Notes: generated by a model not told the origin, from the letters alone. A stretch of 22,679 nucleotides of DNA from a bacterium (GCA_019424865.1 JAHYYS010000044.1:1-22679), one strand, 5' to 3'. Shown: positions 8,418 to 16,252, numbered from the stretch's first letter. Made by a program: numbers and translations.

Positions 8418-9521
8418 TTGAAAATGCGGCTGTTGGCGGGGATGACCGCCCTTTGTACGCTGCTGTCCGGGTGTGCGTCCCTGTTGAATCGGGAGTATGT
8501 GTCCGTTACCACCCACAATATGGCCCCCACGGCGGAGGGGGATTCCTCCACCCTGCGGGCGGAGAGCTATCAGGAGCTGGTCAATGCCCTGCTCTATTTC
8601 ATCACCCAGGGCACGGAAGAGGGCTCCATCCGTCTCTATGTGGACGCCGAGGATGTGGAGGCCGACCTGGAGGCCGCCTGTCTGGAGGTGGTCCAGGAGG
8701 ACCCGCTGGGCGCCTATGCCGTGGAGTTCATCAAGTACAGCGTCAGCTCGGTGGTTACCTACTGCGAGGCGGACGTCCAAATCACGTACCGCCGTACCAA
8801 GGAGCAGATCGATTCCATTGTCTCCGCCACGGGCACCTCTGCCATCCGCGGCGAGCTGGAGGAGGCCCTGGCGGCTTTTGCCACGGAGTGCGTGCTGCGC
8901 ATCAGCTATTTTTCCGGAGATACCGACTACATTCTGGATCTGATGCGGCAGGCCTACTATGCCAATCCCAGCGCCGCCCTGGGCATGCCGGAGGCCACGG
9001 TTTCCCTCTATCCGGACAGCGGGCAGCAGCGCATCGTAGAGGTAGTGCTCTCCTACCCCCTGGAACTCCCGGAGCTGAAGCGGCGCCAGGCCCTGGCGGA
9101 GCAGGAGGCCGAGCAGCTCAGCCGCCAGGCCGCTCCGCACACGGAGATCCGCAGCCAGATACTGACCGCCGGCCAGGCGGTACTGAATGCGGGGGGATAC
9201 GTCCCGGACGGAGGTTCGACCGCCTATCACGCGCTGCTTACCGGCGGCGCGGATAGCGAGGGGCTGGCCTTGGCTATGGCCCTGGTGTGCCAGTATCTGG
9301 ACATTCCGTGCCAGGTGGTGCAGGGCACGCAGGCAGGTGAGCCCCACTTCTGGAATGTGGTCTCATTGGGAGAATTCTGGCGGCACCTGGATTTGACCGG
9401 CTGGGGACAACAGAATCCGTCCCTTTTTACAGATGAAGCATTTCAGACGGCGGGCTATACCTGGGACACCGCGCTGGTGCCCCCGTGCCGCACCTTTGAT
9501 ACCACTGCGGAAGGGACCTGA
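8418..9521 (+). CDS. Lipoprotein with degenerate transglutaminase-like domain (catalytic Cys replaced by Ser)
   Basis: This is a predicted membrane-anchored lipoprotein of 367 residues facing the outside of the cell. I chose TTG 8418 because AGGGGGGA (8403-8410) is 7 bases away; ATG 8424 would be 13 away. A signal peptide ends in the lipobox LLSGC with Cys19 as the lipidation site. Residues 45-235 are an unrecognised domain. The C-terminal part (about 268-330) has the layout of a transglutaminase-like fold: STAYHALLTGGADSEGLALA, then QYLDIPCQVVQG, then EPHFWNVVSLGEFWRHLDLT. His310 and Asp325 fit the catalytic His and Asp, but the position expected to hold the nucleophilic Cys is Ser280. It may bind rather than cut or crosslink peptides. 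No terminator is visible after the stop. Confidence 0.8.
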   Translation: MKMRLLAGMTALCTLLSGCASLLNREYVSVTTHNMAPTAEGDSSTLRAESYQELVNALLYFITQGTEEGSIRLYVDAEDVEADLEAACLEVVQEDPLGAYAVEFIKYSVSSVVTYCEADVQITYRRTKEQIDSIVSATGTSAIRGELEEALAAFATECVLRISYFSGDTDYILDLMRQAYYANPSAALGMPEATVSLYPDSGQQRIVEVVLSYPLELPELKRRQALAEQEAEQLSRQAAPHTEIRSQILTAGQAVLNAGGYVPDGGSTAYHALLTGGADSEGLALAMALVCQYLDIPCQVVQGTQAGEPHFWNVVSLGEFWRHLDLTGWGQQNPSLFTDEAFQTAGYTWDTALVPPCRTFDTTAEGT

Positions 9522-9549
9522 ATTTTTTGAAAAACTTTTGATTTAGGGC

Positions 9550-9577
9550 TTGACTTTGGCTCAGTTTCTGCTATAAT
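9550..9577 (+). promoter_or_regulatory. Sigma-A promoter of the tRNA-Gly gene
   Basis: TTGACT (9550-9555), a 16-base spacer and a perfect TATAAT (9572-9577) place the transcription start near 9584, just before the mature tRNA end at 9591. The spacer is one base shorter than the optimum. Confidence 0.85.
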
Positions 9578-9590
9578 AACATCTGCTGTT

Positions 9591-9666
9591 GCGAGTGTAG
9601 CTCATCTGGTAGAGCGCCACCTTGCCAAGGTGGAGGTAGCGAGTTCGAGCCTCGTCACTCGCTCCA
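9591..9666 (+). tRNA. tRNA-Gly (anticodon GCC)
   Basis: The 76-base gene folds into a full cloverleaf. The acceptor stem is GCGAGTG (9591-9597) with CACTCGC (9656-9662). The D stem is GCTC/GAGC. The anticodon stem CCACC/GGTGG holds the loop TTGCCAA with anticodon GCC at 9624-9626. The T stem GCGAG/CTCGT (one G-T pair) holds TTCGAGC. The discriminator is T9663 and CCA is encoded at 9664-9666. A strong promoter lies upstream and the terminator stem begins within the CCA. Confidence 0.97.
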
Positions 9667-9709
9667 AAAAGGAAGACATCTGCTGAAAGCAGATGTCTTC
9701 CTTTTTGGG
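9664..9709 (+). terminator. Intrinsic terminator of tRNA-Gly, overlapping its CCA end
   Basis: A perfect 21-bp stem (9664-9684 with 9689-9709) is capped by a GAAA loop, and its 3' arm ends in CTTTTTGG. The base of the stem includes the encoded CCA of the tRNA, so termination pairing and 3'-end maturation share bases. Confidence 0.9.
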
Positions 9710-9713
9710 TTCC

Positions 9714-9775
9714 GGCCGCCAGAGGCGGCCTCCACCCTTCGGCATTTCAATGCTCGGGGACGGCAGAGCCGCCCC
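9714..9775. repeat. Pair of GC-rich palindromes downstream of the tRNA
   Basis: GGCCGCC-AGA-GGCGGCC (9714-9730) is a perfect 7-bp hairpin. A second hairpin pairs GGGG-A-CGGC (9756-9764) with GCCGCCCC (9768-9775), with one bulged A and again an AGA loop. Neither has a T-tract. The shared AGA loop suggests a REP-like intergenic element; this is inference from one locus. Confidence 0.4.
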
Positions 9776-9780
9776 TGTGC

Positions 9781-9809
9781 AATTCCCGGCCGCAGGCCGG
9801 GAATTTTTC
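9781..9809 (+). terminator. Second intrinsic terminator-like hairpin downstream of the tRNA
   Basis: AATTCCCGGCC (9781-9791), a GCA loop and GGCCGGGAATT (9795-9805) form a perfect 11-bp stem followed by a T-run through 9808. It reads as a back-up terminator for tRNA transcripts or part of the palindrome run before it. Confidence 0.6.
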
Positions 9810-10127
9810 TTTGTATTTTCCGGCAGCTGCCGCCAGAAGCACGGGAAAGACGGTAAGCCCTGAATAGGGACGATGCGCCGGGAGGCAGAACGACGGTACG
9901 GCTATGCCCAGTTACACACCTTTTGCCTTTAAAAGAAAGCGTATACCTTCCATAATCCACCTGTTTTTGCATCGAATAACTCATATTAAACTGCGGATAA
10001 TAATGGGGCAGACAGATATTCGTGTCAAAAATGGATATTTTTATGTCGGCGCAAGATAGGAGATATCCCAATACAGGCGGGAAACAACCGCGTTGACACA
10101 GTCACAAATAAAGAGAGGGTTGAATCG
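9810..10127. other. Intergenic stretch before spoVT
   Basis: I see no gene in this 318-base stretch. The first 90 bases are GC-rich without clear structure; the rest, from about 9910, is AT-rich and is the likely promoter zone of spoVT. The only other structure is a weak pairing of GGATAT and ATATCC around 10032-10070. Confidence 0.6.
9974..10002 (+). promoter_or_regulatory. Candidate sigma-G-type promoter of spoVT
   Basis: GAATA (9974-9978), a 17-base spacer and GATAATA (9996-10002) resemble the forespore sigma-G pattern GMATA-N17/18-CATNMTA, with one mismatch at the first -10 base. In Bacillus subtilis spoVT is known to be forespore-expressed. No good sigma-A -35 is present for the same -10. 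The 120-base leader this implies is rather long, so the call is tentative. Confidence 0.3.
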
Positions 10128-10670
10128 ATGAAAGCAACAGGAATCGTGCGGAGAATTGATGACCTGGGCCGGGTGGTAATCCCGAAGGAAATCCGCAGGA
10201 CCATGCGGATTCGGGAGGGTGACCCGCTGGAGATTTACACGGATAAGGACGGCGGCGTCATTTTTAAGAAGTATTCCCTGATGGGCGGGCTGGCCGATTT
10301 TGCCGGCCAGCTGAGCGAGACGCTCAACCGCACCACAGGCCGGCTGACGGTGATCACCGACCGGGACAGCTGCATTGCGGTGGCCGGTGTCCCCCGCAGA
10401 GAGCTGCAGGACAAACCGGTCTCCGCCGAGCTGGAGCGGCTGATGGAGGGCAGACAGATTTACCAGTACAAGCCGGGCGAGAGCCCCGTCCCCCTGTGCA
10501 TGGACGGGGAAAAGTATTTTCTCTGTGTGGCGGCCCCGGTTCTGTCCGAGGGGGACGTGCTGGGATGCGTCCTGTTTGCCGGCACAGAGGGGGAGCTGGA
10601 GACGGGAGAAGTGGAGTACAAGCTGGCCCAGTCCATTGCCGCTTTTTTGGGCCGTCATATGGAGAGCTGA
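10128..10670 (+). CDS. spoVT: Stage V sporulation protein T (AbrB-like forespore transcription regulator)
   Basis: This is the SpoVT transcription factor, which in Bacillus acts in the forespore on top of sigma-G and tunes spore-coat, cortex and germination genes. The 180 residues match the family length. The N-terminal swapped-hairpin AbrB domain is nearly invariant: MKATGIVRRIDDLGRVVIPK, then EIRRTMRIREGDPLEIY (residues 1-37 in all). The C-terminal part (about 55-178) is the GAF-like sensory domain, with RLTVITDRDSCIAVAGVP and a tail ending FLGRHMES. GAGAGGG about 9 bases upstream supports ATG 10128. It stands alone between a tRNA gene and a strong terminator. It is the best evidence that the host forms endospores. 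Confidence 0.95.
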   Translation: MKATGIVRRIDDLGRVVIPKEIRRTMRIREGDPLEIYTDKDGGVIFKKYSLMGGLADFAGQLSETLNRTTGRLTVITDRDSCIAVAGVPRRELQDKPVSAELERLMEGRQIYQYKPGESPVPLCMDGEKYFLCVAAPVLSEGDVLGCVLFAGTEGELETGEVEYKLAQSIAAFLGRHMES

Positions 10671-10719
10671 GACCGCCTTTCTTCGGCCGGGCATCTCCGG
10701 AGAAGCCGAAAAAGATGAG

Positions 10720-10769
10720 AAAACACCCGCGGGAAGAACGGTGCAAAGACACGTTCCTGCGGGTGTTTT
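10720..10769 (+). terminator. Bidirectional intrinsic terminator between spoVT and the minus-strand zinc-ribbon gene
   Basis: A 16-bp stem with one G-T pair joins 10720-10735 to 10754-10769; the + arm ends GGGTGTTTTG. Read on the minus strand the hairpin ends GGGTGTTTTCTCATCTTTTT, so it can also stop transcripts arriving from 10856. A smaller TTCGGC/GCCGAA hairpin sits just upstream at about 10682-10710. Confidence 0.85.
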
Positions 10770-10815
10770 GTCTGTCTGGAGGATAAAACGCCAGATTATC
10801 AATTTTTTGCCAGCC

Positions 10816-10849
10816 TCCTCCGCTGCGGGCATATGCCCGCAGCGGAGGA
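10816..10849. repeat. 34-bp perfect palindrome in the convergent gap
   Basis: The sequence from 10816 to 10849 equals its own reverse complement, centred on GCATATGC. It lies 7 bases beyond the stop of the minus-strand zinc-ribbon gene. Neither strand has a T-tract directly after it, so it is not a classic terminator; RNA 3'-end protection or a protein-binding dyad are possible roles. Confidence 0.7.
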
Positions 10850-10855
10850 AAGGGG

Positions 10856-11323
10856 TTACTGAAGCTTGCAGCCGCACTTGGTGCAGAACTGCGCGGTGTC
10901 AGAGGCGGGCGCGCCGCAGCTGGGGCACAGCCGGCCGGCGGCGGGGGCGGCCTCCTCCTTGGGGGGAATCACAGGCAGAGCCGCGCTGCACTTGCAGCAG
11001 AAGCTGGCGTCGCTGGGATTTTCATAGCCGCAGCTGGGGCACACCTTGATCTGCTTGATGCGCTGAATTTCCAGACGGATCTGCTCGATCTCAGCCTTTG
11101 CACGGGAGATTTCCGCGCAGAACTGCGCCATGCTCTCCTCGGGCTGGCCGCCGTAGAGGTTGTAATACTGCTCGCCCACCTTGGCGTACATCTCCTGGAT
11201 GGACTTGTTCAGCTCGCTGGTGCGCAGGTTCAGCTTGGTGATGTCGGCCAGCTCGTTGGCCTTCTGCATGGTCATCTGACCGGTTTTGGACAGCTTTGCG
11301 CCCAGTTCATCAAAAAATGCCAT
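10856..11323 (-). CDS. Small soluble protein with coiled coil and two C-terminal zinc ribbons
   Basis: This is a 155-residue predicted cytosolic protein of unknown function. ATG 11323 is chosen because AGGAG lies 9 bases upstream; a TTG at 11329 would be only 3 bases from it. Residues 1-90 are helical and charged, consistent with a coiled coil (about 65-92: AEISRAKAEIEQIRLEIQRI). Two rubredoxin-like zinc ribbons follow: C95/C98 with C109/C112, and C133/C136 with C147/C150. Similar helix-plus-ribbon proteins are common in Clostridia without assigned roles. It lies 66 bases downstream of the ABC permease with no terminator between, so it probably belongs to the same transcript, whose first gene also starts with zinc ribbons. 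Confidence 0.8.
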   Translation of the reverse strand: MAFFDELGAKLSKTGQMTMQKANELADITKLNLRTSELNKSIQEMYAKVGEQYYNLYGGQPEESMAQFCAEISRAKAEIEQIRLEIQRIKQIKVCPSCGYENPSDASFCCKCSAALPVIPPKEEAAPAAGRLCPSCGAPASDTAQFCTKCGCKLQ

Positions 11324-11389
11324 GTTCAATCGCTCCTTTTTTGTTGGTTATCTTCCCGCGGCAAAAGCCGCGCGGCAGCAAAAGTAATA

Positions 11390-13741
11390 TCAGGCCCGCC
11401 GGCGGGGCATTCCCAGCCGCAGCAGAGCCGCGCCGGCCAGCAGCAGAGCTGCCGCGGCGGCGGGGCTGCCCTGGGCCGCACGGACGGCCAGCCCCGGGGG
11501 CGTAAGCAGCGCCAGACGGGCTGCGGTGGGGGAAAGCTGAGACAGATCCAGGAAACATCCGCCCAGCAGGCAGAGGATCAGGGCCAGGAAGGGGGCCAGG
11601 GCATCCACCCGCCCCTCCTGGGCGGTAAAGCGGACCAGCGCCAGCGCCAGCGCCGCCCCGCACAGGGCGTAAGCAGCGGATGCAATCAGGGTCCAGCCGT
11701 CCAGACCGCCGCCGGGCAGCAGGGCGGCCAGTGTGACGACCAGCGCCAGGGCGCCCACGGCCAGACAGTCGCTGCCATAGGACAGCAGCCGGCCCCGGGG
11801 CAGGGAGGCCATCCGCCGCTCGGCCTGCCGGCCCTCCGCACTGCCGCACCAGGGGGCGGCGGTAAACAGGGAGAGCAGCGCGGCCAGGGCGGCAAAGCTG
11901 AGCTGGCTGGGGGAGAAGGGCTCGGCGGCAAGAGCGCCGCCCGAACCGGAGATCTGGAACAAAGCCGGCATAGCGGCCTCCGCAGCGGAAATCTCCTCTG
12001 ACAGAAGGGAGATTTCCGCCTCAGAGAGGGGGCGGCCCAGAAGCTCCCGGGCCATATCAGGCGCCCGCAGGCGGCTGCGCTGGACGGCGACCTGACCGGC
12101 CACAATTTCCCGCACACCCTGGGCGGAGACGGAGGAGGAGGCCCCCTCATAGTGCAGGGGCGTCTGTTCTCCGGCGCCCAGAGCCTGCTCGTAGCCTGAG
12201 CCGATGGTGAGCAGGCCTTCCGTTTCCCCCAGCAGCAAAAGGCGGCTGCCCTCCTCCGGGGTACATAACGTGACAGACAGGCCGCCCCGGGACTCCAGCC
12301 GGCCGGTGAGCTCCTGAGACAGGGCGCTGCCGTCCAGATCGCATACGGCCAGCCGCAGCTCTGCCGCCCCGCCCTGCTGGGCGCAGGCGGCGGACAGCCC
12401 GCACAGCAGGGCGGCCGCCGTCATCACCGCCAGTCCCGCCCAGCCCCCTGACATGGCCTTCAGCTTGATTTGAGCCAGACCCGCCGTGCGGCGGAACAGA
12501 CCGGTGGGGAGAAAGGCGGCGGGGGCGTCCGGCGCGGCGGAAAGCGCGGAGGTTCCCGCGGAGCTGTGCCGGTCCCTGCGCCGGCGCAGAAGGGGGACAG
12601 CCAGGGCGATGCCCGCCGCCCCCATCACAGGGACGGGCCAGAGCACAGCCGCCAGCTGGGGCAGGCCCGCGCCGCGGGAGGCGGCCTCCAGCCCCAGCGC
12701 CGCGTAATAGGGGAGGGTCAGCCGGCCCAGCATGGGGAGGGGACCGGGCAGCAGGTGCCGGGGCCAGAGTGTCCCCCCCAGCACCAGGGAGAGCAGCACC
12801 AGCAGGTTTCCCCACCGCTGGGCCCCGGCGGCGGAGCCCGTCCAGGCGGCGAGAGCCAGCATCAGCCCGAAGGCCCCCAGAGACAGAAGAAAGGCGAGGA
12901 AAAGAAGCGGGACCGGACTGCCGGAGTAAAACACCGCCCCGGCCAGAATCAGGCTGGGCAGGGTGAGCAGCAGGGCGGCCAGATATTTGGAGACGAGAAA
13001 GGCGCCCAGCGACCCGCCCGCCGCCTGAAACCGGGGCAGCACCCCCAGCTCCAGCTCCTCGGGCAGGGTTTTGACCGCCGACAGGGAGAAAAACAGCGTC
13101 AGCAGGCCCAGAACACAGGCCAGCAGACGGCGCTCCAGCGCGCCCTGCAGGTCAGAGGGCTCCGCCTGGGTGTCAAAGACGCTCTGCCGCCCCAGGGCGT
13201 CCTGGAGCAGCTGCTGGGAGGCCTGGGCATACAGCTGACTGGCCTGCTGGCCGGTCAGGTCCCCATAGCAAAAGCGATAGGTTCCAAGGGCGGCGGACTG
13301 GTCCGCCCGGATGATGTCCATGACCGAGCGGAAAATCGCCTGGAACAGCGTGGACTCCAGGGGCATGTCCCCGTTCAGGGCCACATCCACCGGGCAGTCC
13401 TCCATGCTGTACAGGTGGTAAAAAAAGTCCTTGGGCACGGTGACCACCGCCGCGGCTCCCCGATCCAGGGCCTGCTGGTCCGTCTCGGACTCATCCACCG
13501 CGTCCACCCGGGAAAACAGCTGGATTTGAGCCATCTGGGAGATGAGGGAGCGGGACATGATGGTGTTGTCCAAGTCCCGCACGGCGATGGGGAAGGGCTG
13601 TACATAGGCCTGAACGGACAGATCCCCCATGCCAAAGCGCAGGGCGGGCACCAGCAGCAGGGGGAGGAGCAGGGCGGCCAGTCCGCCGCCCCGGAGGAAC
13701 AGCTTCAGGTCCTTGTAAACGGCGGCGCTCAGTCCTCCCAT
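11390..13741 (-). CDS. ABC-2 type transporter permease, two fused permease halves
   Basis: This is a 783-residue integral membrane permease made of two consecutive ABC-2 type halves. Half 1 has a membrane segment at about 19-37, a long outer domain with the family motif IAVRDLD (52-58), then about five segments between 207 and 385. After a short linker half 2 repeats the plan: segment at about 433-453, outer domain with LAVCDLD (464-470), then about five segments between 613 and 777. A short Arg-rich stretch (RRRRDRH, 386-392) marks the junction. ABC-2 permeases normally act as dimers of single halves, so this may be a self-contained pair. The start overlaps the ATPase stop by 13 bases. The likely role is export; the substrate is unknown. 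Codon use is very GC-rich like its neighbours. Confidence 0.85.
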   Translation of the reverse strand: MGGLSAAVYKDLKLFLRGGGLAALLLPLLLVPALRFGMGDLSVQAYVQPFPIAVRDLDNTIMSRSLISQMAQIQLFSRVDAVDESETDQQALDRGAAAVVTVPKDFFYHLYSMEDCPVDVALNGDMPLESTLFQAIFRSVMDIIRADQSAALGTYRFCYGDLTGQQASQLYAQASQQLLQDALGRQSVFDTQAEPSDLQGALERRLLACVLGLLTLFFSLSAVKTLPEELELGVLPRFQAAGGSLGAFLVSKYLAALLLTLPSLILAGAVFYSGSPVPLLFLAFLLSLGAFGLMLALAAWTGSAAGAQRWGNLLVLLSLVLGGTLWPRHLLPGPLPMLGRLTLPYYAALGLEAASRGAGLPQLAAVLWPVPVMGAAGIALAVPLLRRRRDRHSSAGTSALSAAPDAPAAFLPTGLFRRTAGLAQIKLKAMSGGWAGLAVMTAAALLCGLSAACAQQGGAAELRLAVCDLDGSALSQELTGRLESRGGLSVTLCTPEEGSRLLLLGETEGLLTIGSGYEQALGAGEQTPLHYEGASSSVSAQGVREIVAGQVAVQRSRLRAPDMARELLGRPLSEAEISLLSEEISAAEAAMPALFQISGSGGALAAEPFSPSQLSFAALAALLSLFTAAPWCGSAEGRQAERRMASLPRGRLLSYGSDCLAVGALALVVTLAALLPGGGLDGWTLIASAAYALCGAALALALVRFTAQEGRVDALAPFLALILCLLGGCFLDLSQLSPTAARLALLTPPGLAVRAAQGSPAAAAALLLAGAALLRLGMPRRRA

Positions 13742-14391
13742 GGTCCACCCTCCTGTGAGGCAGGCAGCCCGTTTTCCAGCGTCAGAATCCGATCACATAC
13801 CGATTCCAGCTCCCCCGCCTGGTGGCTGATGAGCACAATTCCGCAGCCCAGGCCCCGCAGGTGGCGCAGCATGTCCAAAATCAGCCGGGCCGAGTGCTGG
13901 TCGGCCCCCACTGTGGGCTCGTCCAGCAGCAGGAGGGCGGGGGTGTCCATCAGGGCGGTGGCCAGATGGAGGCGGCGCTTCATGCCGCCGGAGTAGGCGC
14001 GGACGGCCTGCCGGCCCTTGCCGCGCAGATCCAGCTGCTCCAGCAGCCAGCGGCTGCGGGCGGCAATGGCCTTGGAAGGCAGGCCGCCGGCCAGCCCCCA
14101 GAACTTCAGGTTTTCCACTCCGGTGAGAGAGGTATACAGGGACAGCTCCTGGGGCACATAGCCCACATGCCCCTCCGCCCGGGGGGACAGGACCCGCTGC
14201 CCGGCGCTGGGGGAGAGCACCCCCGCCAGGATGGACAGCAGGGTGCTTTTTCCCGCTCCGTTCCGGCCCCGGATCCCCAGAATCTCCCCGGCATGCACCG
14301 TCAGGGACAAAGGCCCCAGGACGCAGGCGGAGTCTGCGGCATAGCGCTTTTCCACCTGCGTCAGGGTGCACAGGGCCGGCTTACCAGCCAT
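13729..14391 (-). CDS. ABC transporter ATP-binding protein
   Basis: This is the ATPase that drives the adjacent ABC-2 permease, 220 residues, cytosolic and membrane-associated. All nucleotide-binding motifs are present: Walker A GRNGAGKST (42-50), Q-loop Gln81 in YVPQ, signature YSGGMKRRL (133-141), Walker B LLLLDEPT with D157 and E158, and the H-loop His190 in LISHQ. The length is short for the family, which often carries about 80 extra C-terminal residues. ATG 14391 overlaps the stop of the upstream zinc-ribbon gene by 11 bases, and its own stop overlaps the permease start by 13, so the three are tightly coupled in one operon. One ATPase for two fused permease halves implies it works as a homodimer. 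Confidence 0.95.
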   Translation of the reverse strand: MAGKPALCTLTQVEKRYAADSACVLGPLSLTVHAGEILGIRGRNGAGKSTLLSILAGVLSPSAGQRVLSPRAEGHVGYVPQELSLYTSLTGVENLKFWGLAGGLPSKAIAARSRWLLEQLDLRGKGRQAVRAYSGGMKRRLHLATALMDTPALLLLDEPTVGADQHSARLILDMLRHLRGLGCGIVLISHQAGELESVCDRILTLENGLPASQEGGPWED

Positions 14392-16252
14392 ACATGCCGT
14401 ACATCAGCGGCGCAAGGTTGTTGATCAGGTCGGCGGACAGGGTCTCGCCCAGGCGGTTGAACAGCTGCTCATACTCCTGGGGGGTATAACTGCTGATGTC
14501 GGTCTCAGCAGCGCTGGGAACCTGGGCGGTGCCCTCCTCCGTGGCGTTGATGGTCAGGGAGACGGTATCAAACAGGTAACCGAAGTAGGAGCTGTCAGCC
14601 TGGATGGTGAAGGTGTGGTCAGACCCGCCGCTGGCCCCGTCGCCCACCGTCATGGAGAAGCGCATGTCCTCGCCCTCGAAGGTATAGTCATAGGTGCCGT
14701 AGGGCAGGCCCAGGGGGGAGACGGTCTCCTCGTCCAGGTCATAGCCCATGGAGAAGGCGCCGCTGTAGGGGGCATAGAAGGTGCACCGGCCGGTATAGCG
14801 GCCGTCGCTGCGGGTATAGGAGTTGGTGACGGAGGCATCCACCTGACCGGCGGAGGTGAGGTAGAAGATCTGGTTCATGCCCTCGTCCTCTTCCCCGTCG
14901 CACTCATAGACAAAGGCGGCGTCATAATTGCCCAGCTCAATGCGGATCAGCCGCACCTGCTTTCCCTCCACCGCCAGGGTCCAGGTGAAGCCGCTCGCCT
15001 CCACGCTCTGGCCGATGTAGGCGGCGTCGGCCCGGATGGACTGGGCGGCGGACAGCAGGGCGCTGTCCAGCTCGGTCTCCGGGTCATAGCCCCCGAAGAT
15101 GTCTTCCCCAAAGACAGTCTGGAGCATGGCGGGGTTGATGAGATCCAGAACCAGGCTGCGCAGCGTCTCATCCTCCTCCAGCTTGTCAGCCAGCTTCAGC
15201 AGCATGGCCTCCACGTCGCCGGCAGTGGGCGTGAAGGTATAGACGGTGCCCTCGCCGCTCACGCCCAGTTGCTCCAGCTGGAAGGTGACGTCTTTTGCCT
15301 TCTCCACGTTGTCCTTGGTCACCACGGTGTAGACCAGATCCAGATAGGACTGGGCCAGGGAGCGCCACTCCGAACCGGACAGCTCGGGCAGGGCCAGGGC
15401 GCTCAGGTCCATCTCCATGCCGGACAGATTGTAGACCACGTCGGACAGGTCGGCCACATAGTAGTTCTCATCCACCTGGGGCAGGTAGAAGCCCACCTTG
15501 CCCTGGTCATAGGTGAGGGTGCCCGAGAGGACCTGGCTGCCCATCAGGTTCAGCTGGGCGTCGGCCAGCAGGCTGTCCCGGGTCAGCCCCAGCTTCAGCC
15601 CCACGGAGGAGCCCTCCAGATAGCGGTTGATTTCCTCGTTGTTGACGCTGGCAGTGACGGTCAGGTCAGAGGAGAACTCCCAGGAGCCCAGGGTGTCCAG
15701 GCCGGTCTCCATGCCGCTGAGCAGCTGCTCCACCACCAGATCCTGCTGATAGGAGATAAACTGGTCGGCCGGGGAGGAGAATACGGCGGGCACCACCTTG
15801 GCTGCCGCCACCGCAATGACCAGAACGGCCACGATCACCGCGGCAATTCCCACCAGACGGCCGGTCTTTTTGTTCCGGGGCGGCGCGGGGGGCTGAGCGG
15901 GACTGGAGGCCCCCAGCTGGGCGCCGCAGTTGGGACAGAAGGTCGCCCCTGCCTGTACCCGGCCGCCGCAGTTGGGGCAGAAGGAGGCGGGACCCTGCTG
16001 GGGGTCATAGCCGGCCGAGCTCTGGGTGTAATCGCTCTGATAGGCGCTGCCGGGGTCATAGCCGCCCGGCCCGGCATACCCGCCCTCTCCGGTGGGCATG
16101 GCGCAGGTGGGGTTGGTGACCTGGGGAGCCGGTTCGCTGGGAACATAGGAAGATGCGTCGGGCGCATCGGGCGCGGCGGAGATGGGAGAGCCGCAGCTTC
16201 CGCAGAAGCCGGCTCCATCCGCCACGGGCTGGCCGCAGTTGGGACAGATCAT
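14381..16252 (-). CDS. Zinc-ribbon, single-pass membrane protein with large outer domain
   Basis: This is a 623-residue protein of unknown function. GGAGGA sits 8 bases before ATG 16252; the frame stays open upstream but has no such site. Two zinc ribbons lie at the cytosolic N-terminus: C3/C6/C17/C20 and C92/C95/C106/C109, separated by a low-complexity Gly/Tyr/Pro/Ser linker. A Pro-rich stretch, basic residues and one membrane helix (about 132-156) follow. The remaining 465 residues face outside, are acidic and Ser/Thr/Tyr-rich, and resemble no family I recognise; repeated beta-strand patterns are likely. It is the first gene of the ABC operon. A sensor, substrate-delivery or assembly role for the exporter is inference from position only. 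Confidence 0.85.
   Translation of the reverse strand: MICPNCGQPVADGAGFCGSCGSPISAAPDAPDASSYVPSEPAPQVTNPTCAMPTGEGGYAGPGGYDPGSAYQSDYTQSSAGYDPQQGPASFCPNCGGRVQAGATFCPNCGAQLGASSPAQPPAPPRNKKTGRLVGIAAVIVAVLVIAVAAAKVVPAVFSSPADQFISYQQDLVVEQLLSGMETGLDTLGSWEFSSDLTVTASVNNEEINRYLEGSSVGLKLGLTRDSLLADAQLNLMGSQVLSGTLTYDQGKVGFYLPQVDENYYVADLSDVVYNLSGMEMDLSALALPELSGSEWRSLAQSYLDLVYTVVTKDNVEKAKDVTFQLEQLGVSGEGTVYTFTPTAGDVEAMLLKLADKLEEDETLRSLVLDLINPAMLQTVFGEDIFGGYDPETELDSALLSAAQSIRADAAYIGQSVEASGFTWTLAVEGKQVRLIRIELGNYDAAFVYECDGEEDEGMNQIFYLTSAGQVDASVTNSYTRSDGRYTGRCTFYAPYSGAFSMGYDLDEETVSPLGLPYGTYDYTFEGEDMRFSMTVGDGASGGSDHTFTIQADSSYFGYLFDTVSLTINATEEGTAQVPSAAETDISSYTPQEYEQLFNRLGETLSADLINNLAPLMYGMYGW

Noticed and set aside
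7596..9347. 583-codon minus-strand frame opposite yitT copy 2, the LUD gene and the lipoprotein
   Set aside because: It spans three genes that each have their own start signals and family motifs; no matching promoter or motif is visible.
10093..10098. TTGACA just before spoVT as a -35 box
   Set aside because: No -10-like sequence occurs 16-18 bases downstream; that position holds the ribosome site GAGAGGG.
11357..11372. CGCGGC-AAAA-GCCGCG hairpin between the permease and the small zinc-ribbon gene as a terminator
   Set aside because: On the minus strand it is followed by GGAAGATAACC with no T-run, so I treat the genes as probably co-transcribed.
12470..13996. 508-codon open frame on the plus strand opposite the permease
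   Set aside because: It is a shadow of the permease and ATPase genes, with low-complexity Gln/Gly/Arg sequence and no ribosome site.
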